Positions 22,272 through 35,100 of a stretch of DNA of 64,000 nucleotides are shown one piece after another. Positions within the stretch are counted from its first letter, which is position 1; each line of letters opens with the position of its first letter. This DNA comes from Antedon bifida (lineage: Eukaryota > Echinodermata > Crinoidea > Comatulida > Antedonidae): the NCBI GenBank assembly GCA_963402885.1, contig OY727093.1, positions 4,278,001 to 4,342,000 on the forward strand, written 5' to 3'. The position numbers and the translations under genes were made by a program. The notes below the pieces were generated by a model. The model was not told the origin of the DNA. It saw nothing but the letters and a program-made list of their open reading frames with translations, and did not search any database.

Positions 22272-25200
22272 TTATAACTCAGCATCCACAGCAGAATTAT
22301 TGTCAGGTAAATTTTGAGGTAGACTATCACTCCCTGAAGGTACAGTAACACCGGACATCGATGTGTCCGGCACTGTGTCCGGTTGGAAGCCACCATTGGT
22401 TGCACCTTTGTTTGTACCATTGGTTGCACCATTGGTTGCACCATTAGGTGACTCAAAGAAGATTTCTGATGTATGTTGACTTGATCGTCTATTGAAAATA
22501 TTACAATATCGAATTTAATAATAATGATGTGGATGATGATGTTATGAAGGATAATTGGTTTTATGATCACTTGATTATTTGTTATAAATAGTATAGTATG
22601 ATTTCAGCGAATAGTATATTCATTGTTTGAAGGTTTGCATGGCGAAATCAAATGTTGATAATGTTTGCGGTACACAACATATTAGTCTGAAAAGAACTGT
22701 TGAGTTTTCAGAACTAATATACGTGGTGTATTGAAACTTTATATCAACATAGTATATTCATGTTGATGATGACGTTTCAATGGATTCAATACTGAATGGT
22801 AATGTTGATGATAAAGACTTATTATTTTTTAATTGTCTGAACAATGATAATAATGATTATGACTTTAAATAAAAGTTGTGTGTATTATTATTGTTTATAC
22901 AGTTGACGATGACTACAACAACGAAGTCGACAATGATTATTTTAAATTAAAAATCCACAATACATAATTTAAAAAACTACAACAAATCAAGCAAAATTGA
23001 ATAGATACTATTATTATTTTTGGGAAAAGGGGTAAGAGAACCTAACAAACTGCACATGATATCTCTCTTTTTTTTTAGCAAAAGCAAAACGTGATGCGGT
23101 GAAGATTACTCATGCATGAATGTTCAACTTAAACCTTCCTTTACAACTAAAATGTTGAACCGATCCCGATCATGTGTTCGCCGAATGTTCACATGTGGCC
23201 AAAAATCATTTGCATACATATTAGATATAAAATCAAATAATTTACTTGTATCGACCATAATCGGGTGGATTTCAATTTGTTTGTAGAAAACTATGTCTCT
23301 CGATCGCTTGATTGGCCTCCCGCTTACAGGCCCGTCAAGTAACATGAGATATAATGTCATCTTGAATATTAACTAATAAACTGGTGCTTGCAGAAAAAAA
23401 GCCAGCTGACTTGATATGAATGCATGCTTACATAACAATAATAATTCAAAAAACAGAATTCAACAACAATAAAACAAATGACAGATTGATAATGACAGAT
23501 GGAATTGATCAGGAAAATGACATATGCTAATGCAGTTAGGACTATCTATAATAATATATTGTGGAATGTGCTATATAAATGCATTAACATTATACAGTAG
23601 AACCCTTATGAAGGGGACACTTACATGACCCAACAATGTCTGAATAGGGGTTATTTGTAAATCATCATTTGTTTCAAAAGAAAATGTCCCCTGAATAAAG
23701 GTGTCCCTAAAAAGAGGTGTCCCTGAAGAGAGTTGTCCTTAAATAGGTGTCTCTTTAATAGGTGTCCCCTTAATAGAGGTGTACCTGAAGAGAGTTGTCC
23801 TTAAATAGGTGTCTCTTTAATAGGTGTCCCCTTAATAGAGGTGTACCATGAATAGGGGTGTCCTTAAATAGGTGTCTCTTTAATAGGTGTCCCCTTAATA
23901 GAGGTGTACCATGAATAGGGGTGTCCCTGAAGAGAGTTGTCCCTAAATAGGTGTCTCTTTAATAGGTGTCCCCTTAATAGAGGTGTACCATGAATAGGGG
24001 TGTCCTTAAATAGGTGTCTCTTTAATAGGTGTCCCCTTAATAGAGGTGTACCATGAATAGGGGTGTCCTTAAATAGGTGTCTCTTTAATAGGTGTCCCCT
24101 TAATAGAGGTGTACCATGAATAGGGGTGTCCTTAAATAGGTGTCTCTTTAATAGGTGTCCCCTTAATAGAGGTGTACCATGAATAGGGGTGTCCTTAAAT
24201 AGGTGTCTCTTTAATAGGTGTCCCCTTAATAGAGGTGTACCATGAATAGGGGTGTCTCTTTAATAGGTGTCTCTTTAATAGGTGTCTCTTTAATAGAGGT
24301 GTACCATGAATAGGGGTGTCTCTTTAATAGGTGTCTCTTTAATAGGTGTCTCTTTAATAGAGGTGTACCATGAATAGGGGTGTCCCTAAATAGGTGTCTC
24401 TTTAATAGGTGTCCCCTTAATAGAGGTGTACCATGAATAGGGGTGTCCTTAAATAGGTGTCTCTTTAATAGGTGTCCCCTTAATAGAGGTGTACCATGAA
24501 TAGGGGTGTCCTTAAATAGGTGTCTCTTTAATAGGTGTCCCCTTAATAGAGGTGTGCCATGAATAGGGGTGTCCCTTTAATAGGTGTCCCCTTAATAGAG
24601 GTGTGCCATGAATAGGGGTGTCCCTTTAATAGGTGTCCTCTTAATAGAGGTGTACCATGAATAGGGGTGTCCTTAAATAGGTGTCTCTTTAATAGGTGTC
24701 CCCTTAATAGAGGTGTGCCATGAATAGGGGTGTCCCTTTAATAGGTGTCCCCTTAATAGAGGTGTACCATGAATAGGGGTGTCCTTAAATAGGTGTCTCT
24801 TTAATAGGTGTCCCCTTAATAGAGGTGTGCCATGAATAGGGGTGTCCCTTTAATAGGTGTCCCCTTAATAGAGGTGTGCCATGAATAGGGGTGTCCCTTT
24901 AATAGGTGTCCCCTTAATAGAGGTGTGCCATGAATAGGGGTGTCCTTAAATAGGTGTCTCTTTAATAGGTGTCCCCTTAATAGAGGTGTACCATGAATAG
25001 GGGTGTCCTTAAATAGGTGTCTCTTTAATAGGTGTCCCCTTAATAGAGGTGTACCATGAATAGGGGTGTCTCTTTAATAGGTGTCTCTTTAATAGGTGTC
25101 TCTTTAATAGAGGTGTACCATGAATAGGGGTGTCTCTTTAATAGGTGTCTCTTTAATAGGTGTCTCTTTAATAGAGGTGTACCATGAATAGGGGTGTCCC

Positions 25201-26117
25201 TAAATAGGTGTCTCTTTAATAGGTGTCCCCTTAATAGAGGTGTGCCATGAATAGGGGTGTCCCTTTAATAGGTGTCCCCTTAATAGAGGTGTGCCATGAA
25301 TAGGGGTGTCCCTTTAATAGGTGTCCCCTTAATAGAGGTGTACCATGAATAGGGGTGTCCTTAAATAGGTGTCTCTTTAATAGGTGTCCCCTTAATAGAG
25401 GTGTGCCATGAATAGGGGTGTCCCTTTAATAGGTGTCCCCTTAATAGAGGTGTACCATGAATAGGGGTGTCCTTAAATAGGTGTCTCTTTAATAGGTGTC
25501 CCCTTAATAGAGGTGTGCCATGAATAGGGGTGTCCCTTTAATAGGTGTCCCCTTAATAGAGGTGTGCCATGAATAGGGGTGTCCCTTTAATAGGTGTCCC
25601 CTTAATAGAGGTGTGCCATGAATAGGGGTGTCCTTAAATAGGTGTCTCTTTAATAGGTGTCCCCTTAATAGAGGTGTGCCATGAATAGGGGTGTCCCTTT
25701 AATAGGTGTCCCCTTAATAGAGGTGTGCCATGAATAGGGGTGTCCCAAAGGAAGGGTCCTACTGTATTAAAAATAATAATTTGAAAAATATGTTTTCCTA
25801 CCTTTGTGGAGTATCACTAATATTACTATCTAAAAATATCAGAAAATAATGTGCTAAAATATCATACAACCAGAGATGTTGTTTGAAACAAGTATAACTG
25901 ATTTGCATCTCTGTATCTAGACAGATGCTAGTGTAAAACGTCATATGTGACACTGCATTTACCTTAACCATACAATAATTCCTAATATTTATTTCATTGT
26001 GGGATGTAAAACAACAAAAAACGTTTCAGGGTTTATAGAAATAATTCTAAGTACTTACTATCTGTTTCTTGCATTTCTTCAAGGTCAAACTTACTATTAT
26101 TCAAGTCCTTGTTTGAG
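22272..26117 (-). CDS. Receptor cytoplasmic tail exons
   Basis: Exons 26059-26117, 25802-25829 (28 nt) and 22272-22488 join in phase (2, 1, 2) to complete the tail, ending DAEL-TAA at 22272. The tail is acidic and Ser/Thr/Asn-rich, with FDLEEMQETD, a basic-serine site QRRSSQ and a short in-frame repeat NGATNGATNGTNKGATNGG. There is no tyrosine and no dileucine signal of the usual type. The 3.3-kb last intron contains the large minisatellite at 23593-25767. Without the 28-nt exon the last exon is read in another frame, so its inclusion would decide the C-terminus. Confidence 0.72.
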
Positions 26118-29100
26118 CTAAGTAAAAAAACAAAAAGCCTTTGTGTTAACGTTATTGTATATATAGCGGTTTTGTAGTATTTTTATATTAGGGAGCTTTT
26201 TATTCACGACAACCGAATGTTATGTTAATTTTATGTTAATTCATTGTGGATGCGGAGAACAACGTATTTCTTTTTGTGACAGTCATATCAATTGTGTTTT
26301 TCAAATCAAAAAGTATGGTCAAAAGTAATGATAAAGTTGACTGAATTATTACTGTATCACTTTTTTGACAGTAATAAGAAAGTTGACTGTATAATTACAG
26401 TACTGTATCACTTTTTTGACAGTAATAAGAGAGTTGACTGTATAATTACAGTACTGTATCACCTTTTTGACAGTAATCACAGTTGACTAATATTTCTGTA
26501 TCACCTTTTTTGACAGTAAGAACAGAGTTGTATGTATTATTTTCATATCACTTTTTCGACAGTAATTATAGAGAGTTGGCTGTATAATACAGTATCGTAC
26601 TGTATCACCATTTTGACATTAGTGACACAACTGACTGTATCACTTGTTGACAGTAATGTTGACTGTATCACTTATTTTAATGTACTGTATTACCTTTTTC
26701 TGTCTTTAATTACAACAAAGATCATCACGGCCAAACACACAGCAAGGAAACTGATCAGAGTGATAGCCCATGGTTGAAGACCATTTGCATCCACCGGTGT
26801 TGGATTCTCAACAGGCCCTATGATGTACTCAAACTCGCTACCATCTTTGCTCTCGGAGAGCATAGCCTGTACTTGTTCAGTTGTCATTGCGGCCACTTTG
26901 TTGTTGGTAGGGTCACTTATCCAAAATTTAACTTCCAAGTTTGAGTTTATCTGGACGAACGAGTAGTACTCAATATTATCTGATCTAAATATGAAATATT
27001 GAAAAAATGCATTTATTGTTTCTGAATAATATGACAGTACATAGATACAACATCAATCTCTCTAATAGATATGATTATAATATAACATACAAGATAAACA
27101 CTGTTTTTGTTGTCTTGGAGTAGAGTTGAAAAAGTCGTGAGTTAGAACCCTGGCACTCTTGGTCAAGATTGAACCCTGGCCCTATGAATTGGAAGGCACG
27201 CACGTTTACCACCAAGCTACAGCTCCACTAAAAATACTAATTACTAGACAAATTTAAGTAGCCTTGCAAATGTAATATAGAAAAAATAACAACATACTTG
27301 TAAACAGATTCACGAGGAGCTAAACAAGCTAGAATACTCTCAGAACAAAAGTCAGTTGCCTGTTCCGCCAAAGACTCGGCAAACGCCAATTGTTTCTCTT
27401 CATCAAACTGTAAGAACAAAAAAAGGTCACATAATATAAGGGCTGGTGAAGCACATCACACAATGACAGTTCTGTGCAACTTTGTTTTTCCTCTACACTC
27501 CTTCCTTCTTCCCCTTCAACTATTTGGTAGGTTGTAACATTGAAAATGAATAAACTATAATACAAAATTATTAATCAGTTATGAAAACTTCAAAACATAT
27601 CTTTTCAATCAAAACAAGAAAAAATAATACATTTTAAAAGATAAACCAGTACAAAAGTTTAAATTACCTTACAATTGATTCACATTCAATGGCGGCATAA
27701 TATGTTCCCTAACTTTGATTTTAAACAATTTCCATATATTTTAATTTTTTATTGACAGTAAATTTCTTCAGTAAAATAAATAGTACTTACAGACTCGTAT
27801 GATTCCTCAGTAAATGTTACCAAAGTACCTCCTACGTCTATTGGATCTACAAAAGTGGACATGACAGGTTCCTTGGTGGTAAAACCAGAAACTGAAAAAA
27901 AGAGAAAAAATATCTGTCATTGAACACAAAAAAAAAAGTAAAAACTGAATGTACTAAAAGCGGTTATATGATTAACTAGAGTCAGCTAGAAGACAGCATA
28001 GTGAAGGGAACTGGACATAAAATACTTTAGTAGTTAAATGAATAACATAAAATAAGATGTGATTAGTAGATAAAACAAAAGAAGCCCTTCTTTGGGACAC
28101 CTCTGTTAAAGGCTCCACTTTCCTGTGAACGAATATGGGGAAAATTATGTTAAATGTTTTGGCAATTTCAAACTGATTTTCCACTAGGCAAATTGGTTCG
28201 CGCAAATCAAAAGCGTTAGGTTATACGCATGTGTAGAGAGGGATTTGGAAGACTGAAACATGAATGCATGTAAGTTGGTGCTTTCAATTCGCGAGAACAT
28301 ATTCTCTTGGTAGAAAACAGGAAAACAGTGTTTTCATTAACACCACAGGCAACCCCTATTCAGGATACACCAATAATGGGACACCTAATATTGAGTTTAG
28401 GCTAGGTGTCTCCTTTATAGGGGTTCTAAAAAAAACTTTTTGTGAGAAATTACCTGTTGCATATTGTAAATCGAATCCACCTGCGGTTCCATACTCATCA
28501 CTGAAGAAGCGAATCCACATCTTATTGTTTTTTATGACGACAGGGATAGGAAGTGCTTTGCCAGTATAATATTGCTCAATGTTATTATCTGCTATGTCAC
28601 CAGGGCCCATTAAAAGAAAATCGTGCCTATAAACAACAAAAATATATTGGTTGATGGAAGATCAGATAAATTTTAAATGCCAATGAAAATACATTTCTTT
28701 GAACTTTTGGTATATTACTTGCTATCAGAGTTTTTGTGCTACATTTTACTTAATAATGACTCACCCATCTTCAAGATCAAAACTGTAAAACTCAACTTGG
28801 ATATAACCATCAGTATCTGGTATGGATATTACATATACACAGTCTTGATTGTCGGGATAGACTTTAGGATAGTTAGGAGAGGTGATTTTTCCGGTAGCCT
28901 CATTTCTTTCGGTGTCACCGCAAACACCAACTGAAACACAAATGAGATAATAATTTAAGTTAAGAATTAAAAGCTTTCTCTACCAATCTTTTCAAATAAG
29001 CAAACCTGAAACATTTAATCTTTTTTTTCTAAGACCAGTCAATCACATGATTACTCAATCGTTTAAATGTTTTATTACTTGCTATATATACATATAAACA

Positions 29101-32100
29101 CCTCAGGCAAAGAACATTAATTCTAAACCGCCCGGTAATATACTGAAATTTAATTAATTAATTTGAAACGATAAAGATGAGGAAATCTGTGAGAATAAGA
29201 AAAAGCCCAACCAAGACTCGAATTTGGACCGCCTGCTTGATATGCAGATGTCCTAACCATTAAATCATAGTATTGTTCAAACTCGATTGGATAGCGACTC
29301 TTTAACATTCTCGGCGTGGTACGGCGGAACAGCACTAGTCCCTCAGTTGTATGCACGCGCACCAGAAATCAAATTGATACACCCTATACATCTATTCAGT
29401 ATTTTTATTCACGAAGCGGGATCTCCGAAGAGATACTTTTTATATATATAAACACATCAGGCAAAGAACATTAATTCTAAACCGCCCGGTGATATACTTA
29501 AATTATTAACAATTATTATATTATTATTATATATATGCTCTGTGTAGCAGAAAATCTTACAATATACCATTTCTCTGGGATTTCTTGTGATTTTTTGGTT
29601 TGTGTATAAATAAAATCAGAATAACTGAAGTGTATTGCAGCGCTTTCATTAAATTGTCTATTTTATTAAGTTAACTAATGAATACATATTACAGTTTAGA
29701 AGTGGTATTTTTTAATACATAAATCAGCTGTGTTGATGATGGAGAAGGGCATAATTATAAACTAAAAATATAAATAATAATATTCACCTGATGGTGTTGT
29801 AACAGTTTCTATGTCCGATAACAATGGCCATTTACCATCTATCGTGTAAGTTGCAATCGTGAAAACATACTGCGTGCTTGCTGTTAGACCTTTCACCAGC
29901 AGCTCGTCAGTTTTTCCACCCGTAACGTTTATGTAGGTCTGACTAATAAGAGCAGAGTCGATGAATACTTTGTACCCGCTGACTTCGCAGCTCTGAGGTG
30001 AAGGAGTCCAGGTTAATCTGACATCATTGGGTGAAAGAGCTTCACCACTAAGCTTTGATGGATTCACGTCGCTGCGAGCTGATTGATAAAATTAGATAAA
30101 AATAGTAATACACTGGCCTCTATCTTTGTTAATAGCTATGTGAACAGATGTTAAGTGTAAGTATAAAGTTTAAAATAATTCTTTAAAATCTAAATGTGTC
30201 AAACTTCACCATGGAGCGAGTGAGCCTCAAACCCTTGCCGATGTTATGATACGTAATTACGGCCACTCACTCGCTTATACCACACTCATTCGATACATTG
30301 CCTACAGAGTTAATTTTAATAAAAACAATTTTTTTTAAATAATACAGACAGAAAATAACTTACTGTTATTGATAATTTCACAAATGTAGAACAAGTTCAT
30401 GTCACATTCCAAGTCGTTAAATCGTCCGTTATTTCGCAATTCCACACAGTCCTGGTTACCGATCTGGTCATTTGGTTGGTTCGTTTGCCAATTACTCTCA
30501 CCCCATGATCCAATGGAAGAACAATCAACCCATGTCCAATCATTCTCAACAGACTGGTCATGAAGACCTAAAACATTATCATATCTGTAATATTAGTACT
30601 ACTGTAGCAGTAGGCTGTTGACCAAATGTTTTTTGAAAATGTTGTAGATGTTAGTAGCACAGCAATATCGATTATTATTATAAAACTTTATTTCCATTAA
30701 GCTCTGTCTACACTGTCAAACTAGTTTGACAAAAACAGTGTGATGTACTTAAATATGGTAGTGATATGCCCAGTTCCAAATATGGCCACATCTTCACATA
30801 AACATTGATAGTAGACAGAGCTTTTGGACAAGAGCGCAACTCAAGTAATTTGGCTGTTACTAGCCTTCAAATAACTATGGATCAACCAAATTGTTGCTTG
30901 TGATTGATTAATTAATTTGCGTTGCGCCTAGTCGATGCGTTGGGTCAAAGTGGCAATCAAGCTTAAATCTGCAGGCCTTGTCTTTTAAGGCGAGCGAGTG
31001 CGATCACTAACACACTCCTAAAATGCCCTTGAGGAGTGCGATATACAACATGCTTAAATTTTGTAAACTTCTACACACCAACATACAAACAGCACACCTA
31101 CAGCACCCCAGAATGTATTGAGGAGTGCAATTTGTAGCACACCTATAATATTCAAAAGACAAGGCCCAATCTGACTTACCGACCCACCAGTCGCCTTGTG
31201 TTCTCTCCATCACGTTCTGCAGCTCAGCCTCTGTGTCAATGATAGCCAGATCACCACCTGATGTGGCTTGGCAGTCGGCTCTTGCATCGTGCCAACTCAC
31301 AGAATTGTTGACAAATTTATAGCATGCATAGTCTATGAGTTCCCATCCACTTGGGCAATGGCCTAAGTTCAAAATAAATAAAAAATTACAGTACTTATAT
31401 TTGAGAAAATGTTTCTTAATGACTAAACATGACCTTTACAGTACAGTATGTCAAAAAAGACATTGGGGCCCTTTGTTAAAAAAATAATTCTGCTCGAGAC
31501 ACTTGCTTAACTGTATTCAGTAGTAAAATCTTGTACAAGCTTTTGTTGATGGTCTTTTCCATGTTTTACTGTATTTATTCTGTTTTCATCTATCTTTTTC
31601 TTTGGATGAATAAATGAAATACAGACATTTTGAGAATGTAAGGTAAGTCATATTATTTGCCAAAAATAAAAACTACAAGATAGGGAGACTATTTAAAGTA
31701 TATCTTTAATTTTTGATATGTAAAGATGAAAACTATGTTCGTGCAAGTGTCAACATTACCTGAAAATGAAGGTATTTTAACAGTTGTAGACGTGTCAAAG
31801 GTCAACAGTCGAAGTTCACTGTACGCTGCAATCAAGAACGTATACTGTCTGTTTTCCTTAAGTCCACTAATTCTCACTGAATTTGTTGAAGCCCCAGGTA
31901 CAATGATGGTGGATTTTATGGGATCAGAGTATTCAATCTGGTAGCCGTCAACATCACAGATAACGTCAGATACTTGCCAGGTTAGCTCAACAGTGCTTGG
32001 GTTTATCACTGATCCTTTGAACATAGACGGATTGGCTGCATCAGGATCATATTCTGTCAGGGAAGGAAATGCCATAATATTTATAATAGTATTGATGCAT

Positions 32101-35100
32101 CAGTAAATAAAGTTGCTTATTAATTGTGCAGGGTTCAGATGGTGAGAATCAATCCAGGAGCAGCATCACTAAAGAAGCTATCCTGGAGCAGTGGTTCCAG
32201 AAAAAGCCGCCCCATGAGAAACAGCCAAGACCAGTATCTTTAGAGAAGCATCCTAGAAGAAGCTACCTTGGGAAGAGAAGCAGCCCCAGATCAGTAGCAA
32301 CAGAGAAGCAGCTCTTGAGCAGCATCAACAGAGCTAAGAGACTAAGCAGCCCCAGAGTGACTACCCCAGAGTACAGCTCCAAAGAAGCAACTAAGAGACA
32401 CAGTCCACTACAAAGGCCTGAGCAATTGACTCTATTTTTTAATCAACATAATTTAAAAATATTTTTTTTTAAGAATCAAACATTAAGCAGTTTTTATCAC
32501 AAAAAAAGTCAAGACATGATAATATAACATACCTTCTGAGATTTCACAAATGTACTGTGAATATTCAGAAGTACAGACATCATCTCCAAAACCCTCACGT
32601 AGGATATTGCTAACATAGTACCCACAGTTCTCAGTATCTGTGTTATCTGGTTCATTGTCAAGCCAGAAGCTGGATGCCCAGGAGGAGGGAGGGCTGCAGT
32701 CTAACCAATGCCAATCACCTTCCACTGCTTGATCAGAATATCCTTTAAAGCAAATGTTATATAGTTACTTGTTGTGTTAACCGTCCTCATTTTTTAGAAC
32801 ATAAGGCTTTACTGTTTCAATGGAAAATGAAAAAGTTATGCAGTTTAATATAGGCCTAGTGTAGCTTGCTTACAGACAATATTTTCAGATGTGACCAGAA
32901 CAATTTAAGAAAGCAGTTTAAACAGTAATTCAATTTAAGAAAGCAGTTTAAACAGTAACTCTTAGAGAACAGTATTTTTCAAAGTTACTAGTGCCAAAAC
33001 AACTTGAACTGTCCATCTTGTTAAGGACTGTATAAAGGGCCACCATGATGAACTTTCTTCTGGGTCTCTAAATGTGACCAGGGAAATATGTGACCTATAA
33101 AGATGATACATTTTGTGCAATAGAATATTTCTTCTTTAATAAGTATCTAAAAATATGATGCTATAAGGACTGCTAAAAAAAGGTGCACCAATATACAAAC
33201 ATTACAGTGCCTTATTTGTTGACAAAATTAGTCGCATACCTATCCAATAACTATTAGTATTTGTTTTATTGCGAATGTACTCGCTTTCCGTCTTGGTTTT
33301 AATCAAGACTAGGTCTCCATTTTCGGCTTTCATACACTCCTTTCTAGCTTCACTCCAAGATACGGGCGTGGCAGATGTGACAAATCGGTAGCATGCACCT
33401 TCATAGCCAGTCTCCCAACCATCAAATCTGCTACAAGGATCTGAAAAATGAATAATAATAATAATAACGTCGAGAGGAAAAAAAACGGTACTGGGTTTGG
33501 TCTACTAGCGTTCCTGCTCCCAAAATTCATCCATTCATAGAAGCACTGATGAAGACAGTCTATCGATGGTGACTAATAGAGTGGTCCCGGGACATGACAA
33601 TACTTCAACTTTATATACAAGAATAAGATCTATAAGATCTACTATTATAGCTTCCTGGTAAAACATTTCATACCTCCAGCAGGTAAAGTTGTAGCGCTGG
33701 CGACTGCTTCGTATGCCAATGTACCGGTGGTAAGTACGGCAGCTAGCTCAAATTGGTACGTGGTTGATGGTTGCAGACCAGTGACATTAGCGGCATTGGT
33801 AAGAGCACCTGGCACAAACATAGTTTTCTGGAAAAAATAATACATTTTCAGGAGAACATTCCTCAACTTATGAAATTATGACAACATATTGTTTACAAAA
33901 TAAATACCAAAATTACCATTGTGTTGTTAATGTTGTATCTAATACTGTAGCCTTCAATATCACAATTTATATCAGTTGGTCTCCACGTCAAAAGAGCATT
34001 GTCAGGAGAAAAACTGACAGCAGTAAACAAACGTGGGTTGAAGTCCTCTGGTACGAAATCTGTGAAATTAAAACAAAACATTATTAGCACGGTACAATGT
34101 TAAATCTCTAATATTCAAATTAAAATAGGGAGGGGCGTGCTATACTTTGTGGTTTCAACGAACCAAATAAAAAGTTGTTGACAATACCAGCTCAATGTGC
34201 TACATTATATTCGTGAGAAGAAATATGTTCATGAGTTTTAGCATAATGAAGGGAAATATATGTTTTAACACTACGGCTTAGCCTTATCTTGGGGACATTC
34301 CTACGAGGGGATACTTGGTGAGCCCTGAAGGTGTCCCTTTAATTGGGGTTCTACTGTATTGTTATATATTGATATAATGTCAGACAACATACAGACAATC
34401 ATTTGAACTGCTGTTCCTTAATTTCATATAGTTTTATAAAGTACATATAGAAGTTGAGTTCCCTTAGAACATACGGTAAAATAATGTAAAGTTGAGACTG
34501 TATATTATGTGTAAGACGATACCATAATGAGAAATGAAATTAAAGGAAAAAAAATAATAAAACAAGATATAACTGTCCATACTTTTGGGGATGACTTGAC
34601 AGATGTACTGGGAACGGCTTAAGCATTGTAGATCATGGTATTTGCCATTCGATCGTAGCTGGCCACAGTCTTGACTTCCAACAACGTCATCAGGTTGTTC
34701 TGCTCCCCAATTACCGAGTGTAAAGTTACTGGGAGCAGTACAATCAACCCACTGCCATTTGCCCTCAACAGCAACATCATAATAGCCTAAAAATAATTGA
34801 TAAATATGACAATTTTCTGTTGACACACAGGCCGAATACATATTTTTATAGGAATAAAAGTGTATTCTTTATATGTTATTTTATCATGTAGAACACATGC
34901 ATCCTATATTAAATAATTGATGTAAAGCTCTGTCTAACTAGTCTGACAAAAAGAAAAGTGTGATGTGGCCAAATATGGTATTGATAACCTTAAATGGTAG
35001 TGATATGACATCATCATGTTCATATATGGGCACATCACATTTTTTTTTGTCACATAAAGTTTGATAGTGTAGACAGAACTTACTTAAGGTAAGACTTAAG

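Noticed and set aside
23124-23360. 78-codon minus-strand open frame in the last receptor intron
   Set aside because: Its composition looks protein-like, but no acceptor puts it in phase with the preceding exon and no family is recognisable. It may be a remnant of an unknown element.
23593-25767. Possible CRISPR-like array of regular repeats
   Set aside because: Repeats and 'spacers' are all variants of the same 14-15-bp monomer, there are no unique spacers, and the context is an animal intron. It is a minisatellite.
32126-32527. 133-codon plus-strand open frame
   Set aside because: Low-complexity AGCAGC-type repeat; no domain, and it lies antisense in a receptor intron.
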